A stretch of DNA of 64,000 bases from Methylocapsa sp. S129 (GTDB lineage Bacteria > Pseudomonadota > Alphaproteobacteria > Rhizobiales > Beijerinckiaceae), in NCBI RefSeq assembly GCF_009765995.1, contig NZ_LMUI01000016.1, positions 62,001 through 126,000 of the forward strand. Direction: 5' to 3'. The position numbers and the translations under genes were made by a program. Of this stretch, positions 61,377 to 64,000 are shown in pieces (the first letter of the stretch is position 1; every line of letters begins with the position of its first letter). Under the pieces are notes generated by a model. It worked only from the letters and a program-made list of their open reading frames with translations. It did no database searches and was not told the DNA's origin.

Positions 61377-62507
61377 ATGAAGACGTCAGAACTGAGAATA
61401 CTCATCGTCGGCGGCGGCTTCTCCGGAATGTCCGCAGCGATTCAGTTGCGCAAGACCGGTGCGGTCGTCGATCTCGTCGAGATCGATTCCGGCTGGCGCT
61501 CCTACGGCGCGGGCATCACACTCGGCGCGGCGACGCTGCGGACGTTTGTCGAGCTCGGAATTCTCGACGAATTCCTCAAACACGGTAATGCGGCCGAAGG
61601 CGGGGAGTTCTTCACGGCGTCCGGCCAGAAGATTGCATCGCTTACCGCACCCCGCCTTACTCGGCCCGACGTGCCGCCGGTCGGTGCGATCATGCGGCCC
61701 ATCCTTGCCTCGATCCTCGCCAATGCGACGAGGGCATCCGGCACGCACGTCCGGCTCGGCGCCACATTTACCGAAATCAAAGATCAGGCTGACCAAGCGC
61801 GGGTCACGCTGACGGACGGGACGACCGCGACTTACGATCTTGTCATCGGAGCTGATGGCATCAACTCCGTTGTTCGCAAGAAATTCTTTCCTGACGCGCC
61901 GTCGCCCAGCTACACCGGGCAAAGCGTGTGGCGAGCCGTTCTGCCGCGCCCGGCTGACGTCGAAGCCATGCAGATGTGGATCGGCGACAAGGTCAAGGTG
62001 GGCATAAACCCGGTCTCGAAAGACGAGATGTACATGTTCGTCACCGAAGATCGCCCCCTGCACAGCCACGTCGAGCCCGGCCATTTCGCGGCATCGCTGA
62101 AGGCGCTGCTCGCGCAGTTTTCTGCGCCGCTGGTTCAGGCGATCCGCGAGTCGCTGAACAACGAGTCCCGCATCGTTTTCCGACCGATGGAGGGCATGTT
62201 GCTACCGCTGCCGTGGTCGAAGGGTCGCGTTGTCCTGATTGGCGACGCCGTTCATGCGACGACGCCGCATCTCGGCGCCGGCGCCTGCATTGGGATCGAA
62301 GACGCGATCGTCCTCGCACAGGAGCTCGAGCGGCAGGAGACCCTGGCCGAGGCTCTGGCGTTTTTCGGGACTCGTCGCTGGGAACGTTGCCGGATGGTGG
62401 TCCAAAACTCGCTGCGCCTGGGCGAGATCGAGGTCTCGAACGGCGACCGAGCTGAACACGCGGAAATCATGAGAAAATCTGCAATGGCGCTTGCGGAGCC
62501 AATCTGA
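61377..62507 (+). CDS. FAD-dependent aromatic monooxygenase (PHBH-fold)
   Basis: A 376-residue flavoprotein with the Rossmann motif ILIVGGGFSGMSAA at the N-terminus, the DG motif in VIGADGINSVVR and the FAD ribityl motif GDAVHATTPHLGAG. This is the fold of 4-hydroxybenzoate and salicylate hydroxylases, adding one oxygen to an aromatic ring using NAD(P)H. It is the last gene of the ring-cleavage operon and would generate the dihydroxy substrate for the VOC dioxygenase. Confidence 0.9.
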   Translation: MKTSELRILIVGGGFSGMSAAIQLRKTGAVVDLVEIDSGWRSYGAGITLGAATLRTFVELGILDEFLKHGNAAEGGEFFTASGQKIASLTAPRLTRPDVPPVGAIMRPILASILANATRASGTHVRLGATFTEIKDQADQARVTLTDGTTATYDLVIGADGINSVVRKKFFPDAPSPSYTGQSVWRAVLPRPADVEAMQMWIGDKVKVGINPVSKDEMYMFVTEDRPLHSHVEPGHFAASLKALLAQFSAPLVQAIRESLNNESRIVFRPMEGMLLPLPWSKGRVVLIGDAVHATTPHLGAGACIGIEDAIVLAQELERQETLAEALAFFGTRRWERCRMVVQNSLRLGEIEVSNGDRAEHAEIMRKSAMALAEPI

Positions 62508-62804
62508 ACGGGCGGATGTTGAGCCGACATCGCGCTTTAACGGCGCTTGCAGCGTATGACGCCTGCGGACCGCGCGAGCGTCCGTTCGCCGCGCTCCGAC
62601 GAAAGGTGGCTCCATGTCGTCGGGGCGGCCCGGCCGAACATCGCCGAGCGCGCTTCCGATGCGGGCGCTGCAAGGCCGGAGAGCTGGAGGGCGCAGCGTT
62701 CAGTATAGATGCGGTCAATCCGAACGAGGGTCTCCGCACTCTGCGCTTGCAGAAGATCGGCCCAAGCGCGGGAGCACCAAGAACGCGCCGTAGAGCTTCG
62801 CCTG
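62508..62804. other. Gap with no confident gene
   Basis: This 297-base gap after the monooxygenase holds a plus-strand open frame of about 115 codons (from 62516) with a CGRC pair, which looks faintly like a zinc-ribbon protein, but it overlaps the next minus-strand gene and has no supporting ribosome site. No terminator was seen. Confidence 0.4.
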
Positions 62805-63059
62805 TTACGCCAGCCATGCTTCGACCGTGTCCTCGCCGATATTGTCCGGTGCGACTACATTAGCCAGCAACGGATATTTCGCGAGGATCGCGGGGCGGCC
62901 TTCGTCCATGACGCGGCGGACTTGATGGGTATAGATGTCTTCGCCAGCCATATAGCTGAGCGCATTTTGCAGCCCTTTGATGCCTTCACGCGAGACAAGT
63001 CCGTCGCCTGTGATCGAGAGCACGATGGCAATGTCGAACTGGCCGGCCGGAGGTGTCAT
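62805..63059 (-). CDS. Small phage-like protein (DUF7736-like)
   Basis: An 84-residue protein reading FDIAIVLSIT, LQNALSYMAGEDIYTHQVRR and ILAKYPLLANVV. From memory this resembles the DUF7736 phage protein family, but the usual C-terminal half is missing. ATG 63059 starts the conserved region. Its position beside transposase and binding-protein remnants suggests a mobile-element origin. The function is unknown. Confidence 0.5.
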   Translation of the reverse strand: MTPPAGQFDIAIVLSITGDGLVSREGIKGLQNALSYMAGEDIYTHQVRRVMDEGRPAILAKYPLLANVVAPDNIGEDTVEAWLA

Positions 63060-63149
63060 ATCGCATCTCTTCGGGCGTGGGGTTTCATGACGCGCCATTA
63101 CTACCATTGTGCTTGCGGCCGCAAATTGTTGGTATGCATTTCCACAAGC

Positions 63150-63377
63150 TCATTTGCGAGTTTGGCCGAGGGCCGCCCCTTCAGGCGGCGCGCGCGAGAG
63201 GCGGGCAGTCGTCCAGTTCCAGGGTAGGAGTTCGCGGAGCCGGCTTTGCGGTGTCTCGGCAATCCTTGAAAGAACGTCGGCGAGCCAAGCCTGCGGATCG
63301 ACGGCGTTGAGCTTGGCGGTCTGGATCGACGTATACATGACCGCGGCGCGCTCAGCCCCGCGCTCTGAGCCAAAGAG
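63150..63377 (-). pseudogene. IS66-type transposase remnant (C-terminal fragment)
   Basis: The frame MYTSIQTAKLNAVDPQAWLA and LRELLPWNW matches the C-terminal end of IS66 transposases (IS66_C). The open segment extends upstream as LFGSERGAERAAV before a stop, so the N-terminal catalytic domain is absent and the upstream frame is shifted. It is a truncated remnant, not an active element, and marks past insertion at this edge. Confidence 0.8.
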
Positions 63378-63596
63378 TTAGCGATAATTTCGGAATGGGA
63401 TGGTGCGCATTCGCCGACCTGCAGGACGCGGGGACCGCGGGGATCGGTAGAAGGGTGATTATGGATCACGCTCGGTCACCCTGGGTCACGGTGAAGCACC
63501 GGGGGTCACGCTGCCGCAATTGGAGCCAGTCCGGCTCCCGCGACCAAACTCTCGAGACATCGGGGACAGGGCAGGGGCTGGGCTTGGGAGAGGGAT

Positions 63597-63937
63597 GGTT
63601 GGCGGTCGCACCGGCTGGCCGCGCAGAATCAATATCCCACCGGCCCGGAGATAGCTCAGGCGCTCATGGCGGGAAACATTGATGCGGAAGTGAACGATGC
63701 TGGCCAACTGAAAAGGGCCGTCGACAACCTTGGCGGAAAGCTGGTCATAACAAGCACGAAGCTTTTTTCCCAGCCGTGGTCGGTTCGGGAGTGAGGAAGA
63801 ATAATTCGGAGGTGAAGGCCGCGCTGGAGGATGCCTTGAAGAAAATCCAAGCGAGCGGCTTTTATGACAAGCTGCTTGCAAAATACAACTTGGCGGCTCC
63901 GACGCCTGAGGAAATAGCGGCGGCGATGCAGAAATAA
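63597..63937 (+). pseudogene. Amino-acid ABC binding-protein remnant (family 3, frameshifted)
   Basis: The segment from about 63597 reads YPTGPEIAQALMAG then AEVNDAGQLKRAVDNLGG, resembling the C-terminal half of polar-amino-acid periplasmic binding proteins. It stops at 63794, but the neighbouring frame continues from 63791 as LEDALKKIQASGFYDKLLAK, so a single-base frameshift separates the two halves. It is a 3' fragment of a broken binding-protein gene. Confidence 0.7.
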
Positions 63938-64000
63938 GCCCGTTTGGATCAGTTGAAACCGTTCGGGTGGAGTCCGCAGTCAGTCGGCGGGCTCCATTTG

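Noticed and set aside
62516-62863. 115-codon plus-strand frame with a CGRC pair
   Set aside because: It overlaps a minus-strand gene, has only one cysteine pair and no ribosome site, so it was not called as a gene.
63463-63512. Cluster of GGTCAC-type short repeats
   Set aside because: The copies are unevenly spaced and short, and no element end was recognisable; chance or decayed repeat is as likely.
1-64000. CRISPR arrays, tRNA and rRNA genes
   Set aside because: No regularly spaced repeat array, cloverleaf or rRNA-like sequence was seen in the window.

Overview
The window is GC-rich DNA that looks like a Hyphomicrobiales-type alphaproteobacterium: codon use is strongly GC-biased, there are NodD-like LysR and FCD-GntR regulators, many high-affinity ABC importers, and an IS66-type transposase remnant. 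There is no rRNA, tRNA, CRISPR array or core housekeeping gene. It reads as an accessory uptake-and-catabolism region, possibly on a megaplasmid or chromid. Seven ABC importers (one cut by the left edge) are each placed beside enzymes and a regulator.

Layout. (1) 1-6901: a partial spermidine-type ATPase on the minus strand diverges from a plus-strand set of SDR, class III aminotransferase, split transketolase, four-carbon-acid-sugar kinase (DUF1537) and class II aldolase. A convergent FCD-GntR gene follows (6959-7699). (2) 7932-16207: a nitrilase-fold amidohydrolase, a cyclase/formamidase, a Pot-type importer with two different ATPases, and an epimerase. (3) 16362-23898, minus: Pot-type importer, polysaccharide-deacetylase-fold protein, two SDRs and an amidase, divergent from a MarR gene. 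(4) 24790-32114: aldehyde dehydrogenase, AraC regulator, then a GH4 glycosidase with a sugar importer that lacks its own ATPase. (5) 32284-41188, minus: FCD-GntR, a ribose-type importer, a protein that looks like D-apionolactonase (ApnL), a DenD-like dehydrogenase and an aldo/keto reductase. (6) 41465-52486: purine salvage, with a BMP/nucleoside-type importer, adenine and adenosine deaminases, an acyl-CoA-dehydrogenase-fold protein, an orphan exported protein, a LysR regulator and a divergent nucleobase deaminase. (7) 53003-62507: NodD-like LysR, a ribose-type importer and an aromatic or heteroaromatic ring-cleavage set (amidohydrolase/decarboxylase, FAH hydrolase, extradiol VOC dioxygenase, Rieske protein, FAD monooxygenase). 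(8) 62508-64000: a decayed edge with a small phage-like ORF, a truncated IS66 transposase and a frameshifted amino-acid binding protein.

How the genes work together. Each block pairs a dedicated importer with enzymes that would funnel the imported molecule (sugar acid, branched sugar, glycoside, purine, amide or aromatic) into central metabolism. Most blocks have a local regulator. Several intergenic regions carry clear inverted repeats that fit as its operators. The best candidates for undescribed biology are a nearly identical 20-bp element in two promoter-proximal gaps of the purine region, the aminotransferase/transketolase/DUF1537 cluster with matched AT-rich palindromes, the ApnL/DenD cluster whose ribose-type ATPase carries an extra C-terminal domain, and a Pot-type importer with two ATPases, one lacking the switch histidine. 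All functional names come from remembered family motifs, not from searches.
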